NCBI GenBank assembly: GCA_947652605.1
Contig: OX393576.1
Coordinates: forward strand, 50,320,966 to 50,384,965
DNA length: 64,000 nucleotides
Direction: 5' to 3'
DNA from: Elmis aenea
Lineage: Eukaryota; Arthropoda; Insecta; Coleoptera; Elmidae
The notes under the pieces: generated by a model
Told to the model about the DNA's origin: nothing
Databases searched by the model: none
The model's input: only the letters and a program-made list of their open reading frames with translations
In this document: positions 1-13,600 of the stretch, piece after piece
Numbering within the stretch: the stretch's first letter is position 1
Layout: each line of letters opens with the position of its first letter
Program-made: the position numbers and the translations under genes

Positions 1-972
1 GTTAAAAATCTGTATGACGAAAATACCACAAGAATAAAGAATGGGAAGTCATACACACAACCGTTTAATACAACAAAGGGTTTAAGACAAGGGTGTAGTC
101 TTTCCCCTACACTTTTTAAAATATATTTAGACAAAGCCCTAACTAAGTGGACGAGTAAAATTAGAGAAATGGGGCTGCAGATAGGGGACGAAAAACTGTT
201 TAGCCTATACTTCGCGGATGATCAGATGGTGATAGCGGAGGACCAAGATGATTTGAACTATATGATCAGAAAGCTTCAAGAAGAATACGAAGCAGCAGGA
301 CTTACAATCAATATGGAGAAATCGGAATATATGATAGTGGGAAATGAATATCATGAAGATCTGGTACTAGATAACACGAGAAGGATAAAAGGTGTGACCA
401 CATGTAAATACCTAGGAATAATCCTCAACAACCAGGGAAGTAGTAACGATGAAATAAAGGAAAGGATAAATAAAGGAAAAAAGACAATACGGACGCTAAA
501 CTCGATCTTGTGGGACAAAACAATCACAAAGGAAAACAAAAAACGAATATATATAAGCATAGTACAAAGTATAATCACATACGGAGCCGAAACATGGGAT
601 ATGACAAAAAAGAATAGAAACAAACTCATGACGACGGAAATGGATTACCTCAGGAGAAGTTGTAGAACATCAAGAATAGAAAGAGTCAGAAACGACACGA
701 TCAGAGAAAATATGAATATGGACACCAACATAATAGAAGTTGTCGAAAAGAAGCAACTAAAATGGTTCGGACATACGAAAAGGATGGAAAATACAAGATG
801 GCCAAGGAGAATTCTGGAATGGATACCGGCCGAAAAAAGGAAAAGAGGACGCCCTAGAAGAAGCTGGCGGGACGATATAAATGAGGCCATGAAAACAAGG
901 CAATTAGAGGAGGACATGTGCTACGACAGAAGAGAATGGAGACTGGGGACGGAGAAGCGGCGCAGACCGTAG
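1..972 (+). CDS. Non-LTR retrotransposon reverse transcriptase, C-terminal part (5' end outside window)
   Basis: The frame is open from base 1 to the TAG at 970-972, about 323 residues; the ATG at 169 is internal, so the ORF enters from the left edge. Visible RT motifs are GLRQGCSLSP at residues 27-36 and the catalytic FADD box at residues 71-74 (F replaces the usual Y). Next come the AGLTIN...KSEYM segment, a KYLGIIL block and an ITYGAETW block. A C-terminal LKWFGHTKRME stretch and a basic KRKRGRPRRSW tail are typical of the RTE-like 'endonuclease-reverse transcriptase' ORFs common in insects. The enzyme would copy its own RNA at a nicked target. No stop or frameshift interrupts the visible part, so the insertion may be fairly young. 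Endonuclease and upstream RT domains cannot be judged. The clade (RTE-like) is inference. A decayed relative lies at 35330-36790 on the minus strand. Confidence 0.88.
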   Translation, partial: VKNLYDENTTRIKNGKSYTQPFNTTKGLRQGCSLSPTLFKIYLDKALTKWTSKIREMGLQIGDEKLFSLYFADDQMVIAEDQDDLNYMIRKLQEEYEAAGLTINMEKSEYMIVGNEYHEDLVLDNTRRIKGVTTCKYLGIILNNQGSSNDEIKERINKGKKTIRTLNSILWDKTITKENKKRIYISIVQSIITYGAETWDMTKKNRNKLMTTEMDYLRRSCRTSRIERVRNDTIRENMNMDTNIIEVVEKKQLKWFGHTKRMENTRWPRRILEWIPAEKRKRGRPRRSWRDDINEAMKTRQLEEDMCYDRREWRLGTEKRRRP

Positions 973-1003
973 AGAAATCCGTTATATATATATATATAAA
1001 ATT
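973..1003 (+). repeat. Short 3' UTR and TA-repeat tail of the retrotransposon
   Basis: Only a few bases separate the RT stop codon from a run of TA dinucleotides (about 982-998) followed by A residues. A very short 3' UTR ending in a simple repeat is characteristic of RTE-like elements, so the element probably ends here. Confidence 0.55.
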
Positions 1004-1408
1004 TTACCAATTGTATTTAAAATCAATAGTATATAAATTCAGCACGGCGTCAATAATAAACAAACAAAAAAGTGAAATGTATATAAAATTTAATTATGTC
1101 AATGTGTAGGAAATAAATGTTTACCTGAGCAAACAAAATTTTACTTTTTCTTGGTAAGTGCTTAAATACAAAGGTTATGGTAATTTGTTTTATGTTCTTA
1201 TTCAGCACCAAGTCAAGTAATATTTCCTCTTAAAATAAACGAATTTGGAACAATCTGTATATAGATTTTGGCACAGTTTTAAGCAATATATGACTATCAA
1301 TTTTGTATGTGTACCACTATACTTTTAGAAGCTTTATATTTTATAGTACCTAAATAAAATATTTAATTTTGTATGAATGTGTGCTCAAAGTGCTTCATTT
1401 TTTTGCAG
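1004..1408. other. AT-rich sequence before the first visible BCKDHB exon
   Basis: No coding exon, mitochondrial presequence or start codon for BCKDHB was found here. It is most likely intron between an upstream exon outside the window and the exon at 1409. The acceptor at 1405-1408 is preceded by a T-rich tract. Confidence 0.5.
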
Positions 1409-1689
1409 GCGAAACGACCCGTATGAACATGATGCAAGCCATTAACAATGCACTTGATATCGCCATGAAAACTGATGATACCGCGGTTGTATTCGGAGAA
1501 GATGTAGCATTTGGTGGAGTATTCAGATGCACAATGGGTTTGCAAAGCAAATACGGCAATGCACGCGTATTTAATACACCACTTTGCGAGCAAGGAATTG
1601 TGGGATTTGGAATTGGAATAGCAAATGTGGGCTCAACTGCGATAGCTGAAATACAATTTGCCGATTATATCTTTCCAGCTTTTGATCAG
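1409..1689 (+). CDS. BCKDHB: BCKDHB exon (first visible)
   Basis: The acceptor TTTTGCAG ends at 1408 and the donor CAG|GT is at 1689/1690. The first two bases complete a split Gly codon. It encodes [18 protein letters not shown] onward through [27 protein letters not shown] and ends in DYIFPAFDQ. This is the start of the transketolase-like pyrimidine-binding domain, including the ThDP-contacting Glu. Confidence 0.96.
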
Positions 1690-4600
1690 GTTTGAAACGA
1701 CTCGTTTAGTTTTATTTTGAGGCACTTATGTATCTTTTTTAAGATTATAAATGAAGCGGCTAAATATAGGTACAGGAGTGGGAATATGTACGATTGTGGC
1801 AAATTAACAATAAGAGCCCCCTGTGGAGCTGTAGGTCATGGCGCATTATATCATTCGCAGAGTCCAGAAGCTTATTTTGCTCATACTCCTGGTTTAAGGG
1901 TAGGTTAAAATTATTAATAACCTTAACATTTAATATGTTGTTCGCTTTTATTAACGAACGTTATTATTTCTGAGCTTTCTTAAGCTGGGTTTTGACGATT
2001 TAGTTTAACGAAAACATTTTTATTGATTGCAAATGACAATAAAATGTTTGTGTTCAGACGCGAAAATACTTTCTTACGAATTTTGATTAATTTTACTTTG
2101 TGCTTCCATCACCAGTGTTTAAAATGTAATTGAAAACAATAGAACCAGATGTTGTTTGTGATTTATGTGTATACTTATCAAACAAATTACAAAGTGGGGT
2201 AAACTCGCCTAATTTCGTGATATTAAGAACCATTTGCATTCTAACATTCTAAATTTAAAGGAAAAAAAGGAAATTTGTGATCTGAAACAGGTACAGCCCT
2301 TATCTTACTATGAATTTTAACTCCAAAATTTTTAATTTTATTGTAGTGCCAAGCCAACGTTGATGCTAATGTGAAGGTCTTATAATTTTGTGATGACCAG
2401 GTATAATACTGTGATAATACGTTTAATGTTTTAATTGCAGTAAATATGATTTTTTGTGTATACTGGTATACTATTTGAAATAATGAAACTATGTATAAGT
2501 AACTAGAATAAACTATTTTAAATGTTTTATTTAAATTTAATTAATCAGGTTCTTCTGAACAATAAAACAAGTAAAATATGGATCATACTGACGTAAATTT
2601 AAGCATTGAATGTGGAATCACCTTTTGCAGTTTATCTATTCCTCACCAAATAAATCTTCTTCAAAATCTTTTTGCATATTGCACATAGTCTAAAACTTCC
2701 TCCATCCTTATATTTATCTCTTTTTTTGACACGTAATGCAAATGGTTTATTTAAAATATCAATATTTTCTACATTTTTACAAAGCCCTGTTCTTTTGCGC
2801 CAAACTTTTCCTTTTTCTAATTCCACGTATTTTTTAATTCATATCATGTACGGTTTGATTAACATTTAATAGGTTATCTTCATCTCAAGAATTTGATTAG
2901 CAATTAGCGTGGAAACTATTACGAAATTGGACGAGTGTATAACTTTAAGAACATAATAGTACACAACATTCTTAAAAAGTGCTTTGTATAAACGCGTGAA
3001 AGTATTTTTTTTTCATGTTATCATGGTATTATCACAGAATAGCCGAGTTTCCCTTATATGAATATGTTAATATTAAAAATCATGTGTTGCAGAGTCAGTA
3101 ATGCGATAGATTTTACACTGAGAGACACTTTATTAGTGCCAGTAAGTAATACGGATGAGCGTTAAGTCTTTCCCTGATTATATAATATGATGACAGAGTA
3201 ATTGGACCTTTCTTTTTTGCTGAATCTACCATTTCAGCACACATGTACCTAGACATGTTGAAACACTATGCTGTACCCCAGCTAGAGGAGTTTCAGCCAT
3301 ACATAGTCTTCCAACAAGATGGGGCTCCTCCACACTGGGGCTTATGTGCCCGTCAGTTTTTGAATGAAACCTTTCCGAACAGACGGACTGAGAGAGATTG
3401 GCCAACACCTTGGCCTCCGCGTTCACCGGACATTACCCCCCTCGACTTTTTTCTCTGGGGGTATGTCAATCAAGGACAAAGTGTATCGTACACCGGTTCA
3501 CGATTTATACACACTGAAAGCAAGGATTACTGAAGCAATCACATCCGTAACACTGGAGATGCTTCTAAACACGTGGCGTGAAATTGAATATCGTTTAGAT
3601 ATTCTCCGAGCGACAGAAGGAGCCCATGTCGCGACTTACTGAACTTCGTATGAATGTGAATAAAAACTTCTAGACATATACATACTAGTAGTATGCTAAA
3701 AACTATTGTTCTACCTTCTTCACATTAAGTGTAATAAATGTTTATAATCAGCGAAAGATTTTATGCTCACCCCGTATATTGTGGGATATTATCTGTTGAG
3801 GATGTGAAAAAATACACAGTAAAAAGGACGGTGCAGTTTATAGTTTTAACTCCAAAATGACGCAGAATATAGACCATAATACACAGTCTGACAATAAAGT
3901 TCGTTAGACTGATCTGTAAAATAAAGAGAAAACTACTCTTTTCAGCTTTTTATTTAAAATTATTCGAAATGATCTTCTTTTGCATGAACTTATTACATCG
4001 ATGTAGTAGTGATTCAAAAGCTTTTTCCAGCTTGTTTTGTGGCATAGTCTCCAATACGGGTAAAATCTGCTCGAATGCTGTCAATGTCATCAACATACTT
4101 TTCTATTAATGAAATTTTAAGTTTTGGAAATAGAAACACGTCGCACGATGTTAAATTTGGCGAATGCGGTGAATGATTTAGAACATAGACTTAATTGTTG
4201 ACCAAAAATTGTTGAATAATTAATAAATTGTGACTCGGTGCATTATCATTAAGCAAACACAAACTATTAAATTCACCATATTCTAGTCTAATACGACGAA
4301 TTTTTGCTATCAAACGCTACGAAATTGTTAGTTAAATTTTAACAGTGACTGTTTGATCTTATGGGACAAATTCTTTGTGGATAAAGCCTTTGCTATGATA
4401 AAAAAAACACTGTTTTGATTTTTCATTTAGCACTTTGACGCTTTTTTGCTAAATCATGCTGGTAACACCATGTCTCATCACCAGTTACAATCGATTTCTG
4501 GAAGTTTGGATCATTTCTGGAACGTTGAGCTCTCATCAGTTTTGATCTTCTGATACCTGTGTGGAACAAATCTTGCACACACATGTTTTTCCTAAATTTT

Positions 4601-7600
4601 CTTTTAAAGTTATTCGAATTTTTTCACGATTAATGTTGAGAGCCTCTATTTTGATTCCAGCAGTTGCATGTCGGATCATTCTGCACAAAATCACGAACTT
4701 TTTCTTTCATTTTGGGTGTTTTGCTTGCACGGTCGGTCGTCTTTTATCTATGGTCGTCTTCTAGCTGCTCTTTACCTTCCAAAAATCATTTATGCCACTT
4801 GAAAACTCTGTCATGTTTCAAACAAATGTCACTTTAAACATTTTTACGCCATTTTATGCCGCTTTGGCCGCTATTTAGTAATATACAGGGCCGTCCACTT
4901 TTTAGTAGCAGGACTTTAACAGTCGATACAAAAACTTATTTTAAAGCGAATATTCCATCTAAACATGAATCCAAAAACGCTTCATTTTAAAGATACAGGG
5001 TGTTGAAATTTTAGAAAAAATAACGATAATGTTTAACCGTTTCCCAACCTGTAGATATATTTAAACAAAATTTGGTATACACCACCACCTTACAGGTTAC
5101 CACCATCGGTGAAAATTTCAAGTCCCACAAGCAACCAGTGGCGGAGTTGTGAGGGTTCAGTTTTAATAAATTTTTTATAAAAAAACTAGTACGGCCATGT
5201 TTAAAATCAAATTCGAACTTGTTTTTGGGTAGAACATTTTATTCTAAATAGAAAGTGTCTTTTGACTTTTCTTGATATTCGAAATTTGATTTATTTTACC
5301 ATTTTTGCGAAAAATTTGCTTTAAAGTTCGATATAAACATATAGCTATATTCGTAATAAAGAAGTAACTAGGTGCCGACTTTTGCAGTTTTTAATAACAG
5401 AACATACTGCTAATGAGGGAAGAAGTTCCGCTAAATTAACGATTAATGAGCATTTATTCTGCAAGTTGCAATTTTCTGCTTTTCGCGATATTTTTAGATC
5501 GAACTTACGAGCAAATTTTTCGCGAAAATAGTAAAATAAATCAAATTCCACGCCAAACGGTGGTAGATACGAAGAAAACTCAAGAGACACTTTTTGTTAA
5601 GAATAAAATGTTCTACTTAAAAACAAGTTCAAGTTTGATTTTAAACAGGTCCGTCTTAGTTTTTTATAAAATTTATTAAAACTGAACCCTCACAACTCCG
5701 CCACTGGTTGCTTGTGGGACTTAAAATTTTCACCGATTGTGGTAACCTGTAAGGTGGTGCTATATAGCAAATTTGGTTGAAAAATGGTTAAACATTATCG
5801 TGATTTTTTCGAAAATCTCAACACCCTGTATGTTTAAAATGAAGCGTTTTTGGACCCATGTTCATATGGAATATTCGCTTTAAAATAAGTTTTTCTATCG
5901 ACAGTTATTAAAGTCCTGCAACTAAAAAGTGGACTACCCTGTATACGGTTTATTGCGTTATTATTATTATTTATAAACAAGAAAATTGAAGCTTTAATCA
6001 TCGCAGAAACACCCTATATAAATCCAGTTATACCTTAATTTGTAGTTTCTAAAGTAACAACATTCTGCGTTGCTGTTTAAAGTATAATGATAATAATTTG
6101 TATATAATTTTTGGTTTTGTGTTGAGGGTTTAGGGAGAATAAGACTTTACGGACGCCCCCTTCCCCAATTAGTTCGCTTAATTAAACTTCAATTGTAATT
6201 ACTTCTCCCATTCATCTATTTGGTATTTTATACAGCGTTCGTTTAGCGTTAGTGTCTGAAATTATAACAAACCTATTCGCGTAAATATCATGTTGAAGTT
6301 ATTTCGGTCGAAGAATTTTCACATAGTGAGCTTTTATACGTCCTTAGTAGTAGTAAATTGGAGAATGGAGTGTATGTCTGTAATGTAACTTCCATTTTGT
6401 TGAGCTGAACGTAAACAAGTGTTTTATTTTAGGTTGTTGTACCTAGAGGTCCAGCTAAAGCCAAGGGATTGCTTTTAGCCTCAATACGTTCGCCTGATCC
6501 ATGTTTAGTCTTAGAACCTAAAGTATTATATCGTGCCGCCGTTGAAGAGGTTCCTGTAGCCGATTTCGTTAGTCCATTTGAAAAAGCAGATGTTTTAGTA
6601 GAAGGTACTTACCAATTTAATAATAGATAGTGTTAACAAAGTTTTAACGATTTTCAAGACGGATAGTACAATGCAAATAGAAAAAATTAAATGTATCCCT
6701 ATCTTAAATCTATACACTCTCAAAATAAATCTACTACAATTTCATTTGATAAAACGAGTTAGATCGGTCGGATGGATCCAGAAATGCATGCGACAAAAGA
6801 CAAGGTAAAAATTGTTTTAAACTTTTAAACATACATATGTTTTTGAAAATAATGATGCTCTTAAATTAAACTTGTAAAACAAATTTGTGTGAAAGAAATT
6901 TTATACGACAAAGAACATACACACATAAAAAATACTTTAAAAGTATTCAATAATCGTAATTTATCCAAAAAAATAAACGCTGTTGGAAAGTATTTAAAAG
7001 AAATTTAAATACAATAAATTATTTTATTTTCAATATTAACACAGAGAAGAAATGGAATACAATTCATCCTTTTGTTGTAACTTACACAAAAAATCCTGTT
7101 TTATAGCCATAATAGTTCTTGAACAAAATTGTGCTAAATATCAGTCTCTTAACCGAACGAGTAGAGTGGTCTTCAAATACTAATTAGGCATAGTTTTAAC
7201 ATTAAAACGACTTGTAACGTATCCATCGCTTCTTAAAGATTGACAATCTAGTCGTGTTAAAACTAAAACTGATTAAAATTTATTATAATCGTGTATGTCT
7301 GCAATTGTTATAGAAGTTCCTTTTAAAACAATAAGTAAAACTAAATTGACCATCGTGTATAGCTAATCGTAGACAAATAATCTTTATATGACAGCAGCCT
7401 AATTCGTATGAAACAGAGTCTTGGAACTTTAAATCACTTGTAAACTATGTATTTTTTAGAAGTAAAAAAGGGTTCAAAATTTATTAAACACGACTGTCTG
7501 GCGTAAGAAGAAAATGTGCTGGGTAAAACCTAATTAAATTCATATTATGTTGTTCGCTAAATCTCGACATTGTTGAATTAACAGATGTACAAAACTCAAA

Positions 7601-10600
7601 CTGCAAAGATATTTTTGACGTGCTATGGCGGTACATAGTGGATATACTAAAACGTTTCGAAGGTTTAAACTAGTTTAAAGCATCAAAAGGAGAGTCTTGA
7701 ATATTGAGAATTCGATGGGATTACATGGATATCTCGCTTAATAGTCAAGATAGAGAAAGAGTTAATTACCAAAAATATGTGTTTTTTGGGGGCAAACTCA
7801 GAACTGTTTTTAAAAATATTTCTGTTTTTTCAGTTATTAGAAAACAACTGTTTTCTTCTTATATTTATGATGTGTCATATCTACCTTATTGTGATAATTT
7901 TTTTAAAAAATCATGAAGATTACTTTTAGATATTTTTATGTAGACGGATGGTACTAAAAAAAAAGTAGTATCGAGCTTCACAACGCCATAACTCATTTAT
8001 ATTTGGCTCCACTAGCAAAGTCACAAAAAAATCAGACTACAAAATTTCAGAATAGAAGTGTAGGTACTTAGTACTTACTGTAGTTTTTTATTTGAGTGGT
8101 CCGGAACTTAATTATCACACTGCGTGTAATATATTTATAAAGGCTTAACATTTGGCAAGATAATTTAAAATAATTAAATGGCCTTCCTTTCTTAACAAAA
8201 ATTTACATCCGTTTTCCAACAAAAAAAAAGGAATAAGTATAAGTGTACATAAGTACTTGAACTAAATGCTTCTATAAATATTATCAGTTATATGGCTTTG
8301 CCAGTTATTCGAACATGACAGTAAATAGATAATCCCATTATGTTTGTTCGTTGATGCATTAAATCAAGCACATGTAATTTCTTTCAAACGTACTGCATGT
8401 TTAATCTTTACGGCTTATAGACATTTTGAAACATTGTTTAATATAATAAGCAAATAATCTTTCATTTCTTGCAAGTATTATGTAGAATAAACGCAGCTAA
8501 ATGTGAGCTGCAGACAGATTTTCCAACGTTCTACACCTAGGTACCTACACATACATTGTCATTCTCAAAGACAATATGTGATCTAAATTTAGATATTTAG
8601 ATAGTTCAGACTTCTCATGTAATGCAAATAACTTCATCATAAATGTGACATTTACTGGAAATGCTTTAATTACATTGCATGTAAGTTCTGTAGCTTGCAT
8701 TGTTGTGAATTGACGTGTTAATTCCTATATGCGACTTGCAAGCACTTTGCACTCAAATTTGCGGGCTGTGACATGATTTCAGTGCGTGAAATTAGCTTTG
8801 AGTGGAAAAATTATGGCAATAGTATACAGGGTGTCCCAGCCAAGACGAATTATTCGATAGCTCTGTTATTAGTAATAATATTAAAAAAAATTAAATATAA
8901 AAGTTGTTTGTAATCATTTACTACATAACCTAAAATTATTTTCAACTATACACAGTGTTTTGTTTTTGCGCTCTGATACCAGACATAGTTTTTTTATATG
9001 GAACATCCTATATATTTTGTAATTTTTGGATGTAAAATTAAATTCTCTTTCAAAAATATCATAGGCTGTTTATGTCTAAAATGAACCGTTTTTGAGTTAT
9101 TACCGTTTTTTTGAAAATTCTGACAGATGCAGACCTTTATAAAAATATTTATATTTATTAACATATGAACATCAGAGCAATTTACTTTGGTAATTTATTA
9201 GACAATAGTGTCATAGTGATCGTTGACGAGTTACATTTTTAAAATAATATACAGGGTGTTCGTTATACTCGGTCCTTTTTGCTAAACTTTAAACGCAGGT
9301 AAGTCAATTTTTTTAAATGGAACGCCCAATATATTTTTACATTTTCTTGTAGAAAATTTAATTATCTTTCAAAGTTGTTAAGGGTGTTTTATGTCTAAAT
9401 ATAATATTTTTGAAGTTATTTCGTTTCTTATGATCATTTGTGAGTATTTTACCTAAAATATCGGTAGTAGCCTTTGAAAATTCAAAACAATTTGTATGAA
9501 CTGTCAACCAGAACAGTTAAACGGCAAAATTTAAACTATTATGCCACTAAAAATCCATATTTTTTAATAGTTGTAGATACACAGCATAAATGGCATCAAA
9601 TAACACAAGAATGCTGTGTATCTACAACTATTAAAAAATATGGATTTTTAGTGGCATAATAGTTTAAATTTTGCCGTTTAACTGTTCTGGTTGACAGTTC
9701 ATACAAATTGTTTTGAATTTTCAAAGGCTACTACCGATATTTTAGGTAAAATACTCGCAAATAATTATAAGAAACGAAATAACTTCAAAAATATTATATT
9801 TAGACATAAAACACTCTTAACAACTTTGAAAGATAATTAAATTTTCTACAATAAAATGTAAAAATATATTGGGCATTCCATTTAAAAAAATTGACTTACA
9901 TGCGTTTAAAGTTTAGTGAAAGGGACCGAGTATAACGAACACCCTGTATATTATTTTAAAAATGTAACTCGTTAACGATCACTATGACACTATTGTCTAA
10001 TAAATTACCAAAGTAAATTGCTCTGGTGTTGTTATGTTAATAAATATAAATATTTTTATAAAGGTCTGCATCTGTCAAAATTTTCAAAAAAACGTTAATA
10101 ACTCAAAAACAGTTTATTTTAGACATAAGCAACCTATGATATTTTTGAAAGAGAATTGAATTTTACATCCAAAAATTACAAAATATATAGGGTGTTTCAT
10201 ATAAAAAAAACTATGTCTGGTATCAGAGCGCAAAAACAAAACACTGTGTATAGTTGAAAATAATTTTAGGTTATGTAGTAAATGATTACAAACAACTTTT
10301 ATATTTAACTTTTTTTAATATTATTACTAATAACAGAGCTATCGAATAATTCGTCTTGGCTGGGACACCCTGTATATTTTCCTTTTGATGGAAAAGATCT
10401 AACTAGATGAATATAGCCTACGCGTTTGGCGATCCTATAGACGCATTCTAATGCTTTAAGGTACCTTTTTATTTAATTGTTGATTAATTTTTATTATTTA
10501 CTTTCAAGAAAAATATGACTTTAATAGACTTGAGTAATTAACGATATCATTCGACAAAGTATAACTTGTTATTTTTGTGAACAATTAGTTAAAAATTAAA

Positions 10601-13600
10601 ACTCCTGTTTTGCAAACTAAATAACCACCTGCCATTTTTTCCAGGTAATTCTGTAACACTAATAGGATGGGGAACTCAAGTTCATGTACTATTAGAGGTA
10701 GCACAGTTAGCAAAGTCAAAGTTCAACGTGGACTGTGAGGTTATAGACCTTGTTTCTATTTTGCCCTGGGACAAGGATACAGTATGCAAGGTCTGCATTA
10801 TTATCTTGATTTATCTTTCGTATTGTTTTATGAATAAATTCAATTGGTGGTTATAAAGAAATATTTGTTTTGTTATAGTCTGTGAAGAAAACTGGCCGAG
10901 TGTTAATTGCACATGAAGCTCCTTTAACTGGTGGATTTGGTGCAGAAATGGCGAGTACTATTCAGGTAAAGTTTATTTATAGTATAAGGATAATTATACT
11001 ATTACACAGGGTATCTCAAATTCGAAGTGCAACATCGAAGTCTCTATTTTATTCTTCAAACTTTCGCGGCCATTGTCCATGTCACAATCTTTGTTTCCGA
11101 CTTGTAAACCGCATCTTCTTTAGTTAAGTCTCTTTCAAAATCGCCAGTCACTTTTCAAAAAGACCACGACCAATTGGTTAAAACGTTAAGATTTAATCAA
11201 AGAAGACGCGGTTCTTAACCCGGAAACGAAGATTGTAACATGAATACCTATCTCTCTTATCTAAAGCACTACAAAATCGATTAAATTACGGCAAATGTAC
11301 ACAACTCTTGCTGTATTTAAATAAGAAAATTGTGTTGTTCCTTTTTAGTTTAGAAAAAATTTATGCATAAAATAAATACAAGAAATAAAGCAAAAAAAAA
11401 CTAAAAACAAACGTTTTTAATTTTACTAGCATTTATTCTGAACAGGGATTGAAAACGGAACGTATTGTTTTTATAAGAACAAAAACGAAAAAGAAATTAT
11501 AATTTTTCGTTTAAGAACAAAAACGAAATAATTAATTCCTAAATCAGTATTTAATTGTTATTCATTCAACACAAACGTGAATTTACCGTCTATGCTGGGA
11601 GGACTCCACAAGGCAGTAAAATATCTCTCTTGACATAATTAAGCTTCACTTTCTCTGTATAAACAACTTTATTGCTATTTTTCTAATTTGTTGATTGGAT
11701 CATCAATAAATAATATACACTTGATTGGACAACAAAAGGACGCGTAATAATCACGTCATTTTTAACAGTTTTAAAATATGACATTTGAGGTTGATGATCT
11801 AAGGTTTGACAAACTAGTTGTGTTTTCGCACCTGACGGGTGTCATACTAAATAAAATGCACTTAATTTATTTGGTTATATGTTAAATGTGTTTAACGATT
11901 TGGTAAATTCAATATGGCGATTCGCTAGTCTATAATGATCAAAACCGAACATATCGCCGTTTACAATTTAGCGGGGGCCCAACGATTGCTAGAAACAAAA
12001 AAGTTATGTGAGAAAAAATTTTCATATTTTTTGCTATATCATCTGAAGCACGAGGAATTTTGTACTTTTAAAAATTGATTGTGGCTTCTCTCATACTAAG
12101 GAATAATTCATCTAATTTAAACAAACCTGTATCTCTTATAATAAGCGAGATCCCCATGCTGGAAATGTAATCTGGGACACCCTGTATATTTAAAGTCTAT
12201 GACAATACATTACTGTGGACTTTGGTTTGAACGTTTTAGTTTGATATTATAATTTATTTGTTGCACCAGTAATCTATTATTATTATTACCACATTGCGCC
12301 TTTGATTCATTGTACCCTCGACAAAATTATTCATCGTTTGTGCAGTTTTTCATGATTTATGAAAAAAACACGTTTTTCGTGACAATGTTGTAATTATAAT
12401 TAAAAAAATATAAGATAAATATTAAATAATCTAACTTAAATATTTTTGTTTTGGAATACAAATAAAATTTTAAAAAATGAATTTGACTCTTTGTTAAAGG
12501 AGAAAAGTAAAATTTTTAAATTAGGTATACTTTACAACTGTCTAAGCCAGTGTTACTCAAAAATTTTACTCTAAAGACACCTTCCAAAATTAATAGCTTA
12601 CGAAGGACCCCAATGAATTGTTTTGTAGATAATATTTTGTTTTTAATTTAGCCTGGCAAATAAATTTGAATGATTTTCGAACATAATCGGGAGACCCCTT
12701 TAGAAGGATACAGGGACCCCCTCAGGGGTGACTGGACCACACTTTAAGAAACAATGGTCCAAGCGATGAAAATCATCCCTGATTAATTTGCTGTCGCGAA
12801 TCCATTCATATCCGGGAAACTCCCATACTAGAAGTTCAAAAAAATAAAGAAATGAAACGATATTTTACCTAGAAAAAAAAAACTTTTCAATACAAAGAAA
12901 TAAGAAATAAATGTCAGGCCGCGGTCCGTTTGTAAACAAAACCGAGTTTAAGTTTTAAAATTTTATTAATAATAATGGCTTGAAGCTCGACTCCATCATA
13001 AACTACATTTTGTTTAAAAAAAAAAGTGTATTTGTTAGTTTTTTTTTGTAATTTTGAATTAAAGTCAAAAATTTAAAGATTAAGCTTCTCAGTTCTTTTG
13101 TTTCTTGAAAATTTACTAAATTACACTGGTGTGGCCACTTAATGATTTTCCTCATACATTTTATGTTTATTCGTATAAAAAGATAAAAAAAAGTGATTAA
13201 AATGTTTAATTAAAATTTAAGAAAGTTATGACAAACAGCAGTTTATTAGGAAAAATAAACAATTTGCAATGTAAAAAAATTTAAAAGGTAGGAGGAAATT
13301 AAAGTTTTTTTAAAGCAATCTTATCGAAATTTATTGCAAATCCCCTAACATAAACTATATTTCCACGCAAACAAAATATTTTTATCTATTACCGTTTCTG
13401 CGTAATATTTGATTAACGTAAAAACTTTATGTGCCCATTTTTCTAACCTGTTGTATGGCTAACTCCATTAATATTAAAGGTATAGAAACGTTTAAATTAG
13501 CAAATTTGTGCAAAATTTAAAAGTTTCTGTATCTTTAATATTAACGAAGTTACCCATACAACAGGTTAGAAAAATGGACACCCTGTATACGCACAGACAT

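Noticed and set aside
1004..1408. Upstream BCKDHB exon with mitochondrial presequence
   Set aside because: No open frame with the right content or splice donor could be found.
9474..9659. 61-codon ORF
   Set aside because: It crosses the tip of the 9252-9946 palindrome and encodes its own reverse complement.
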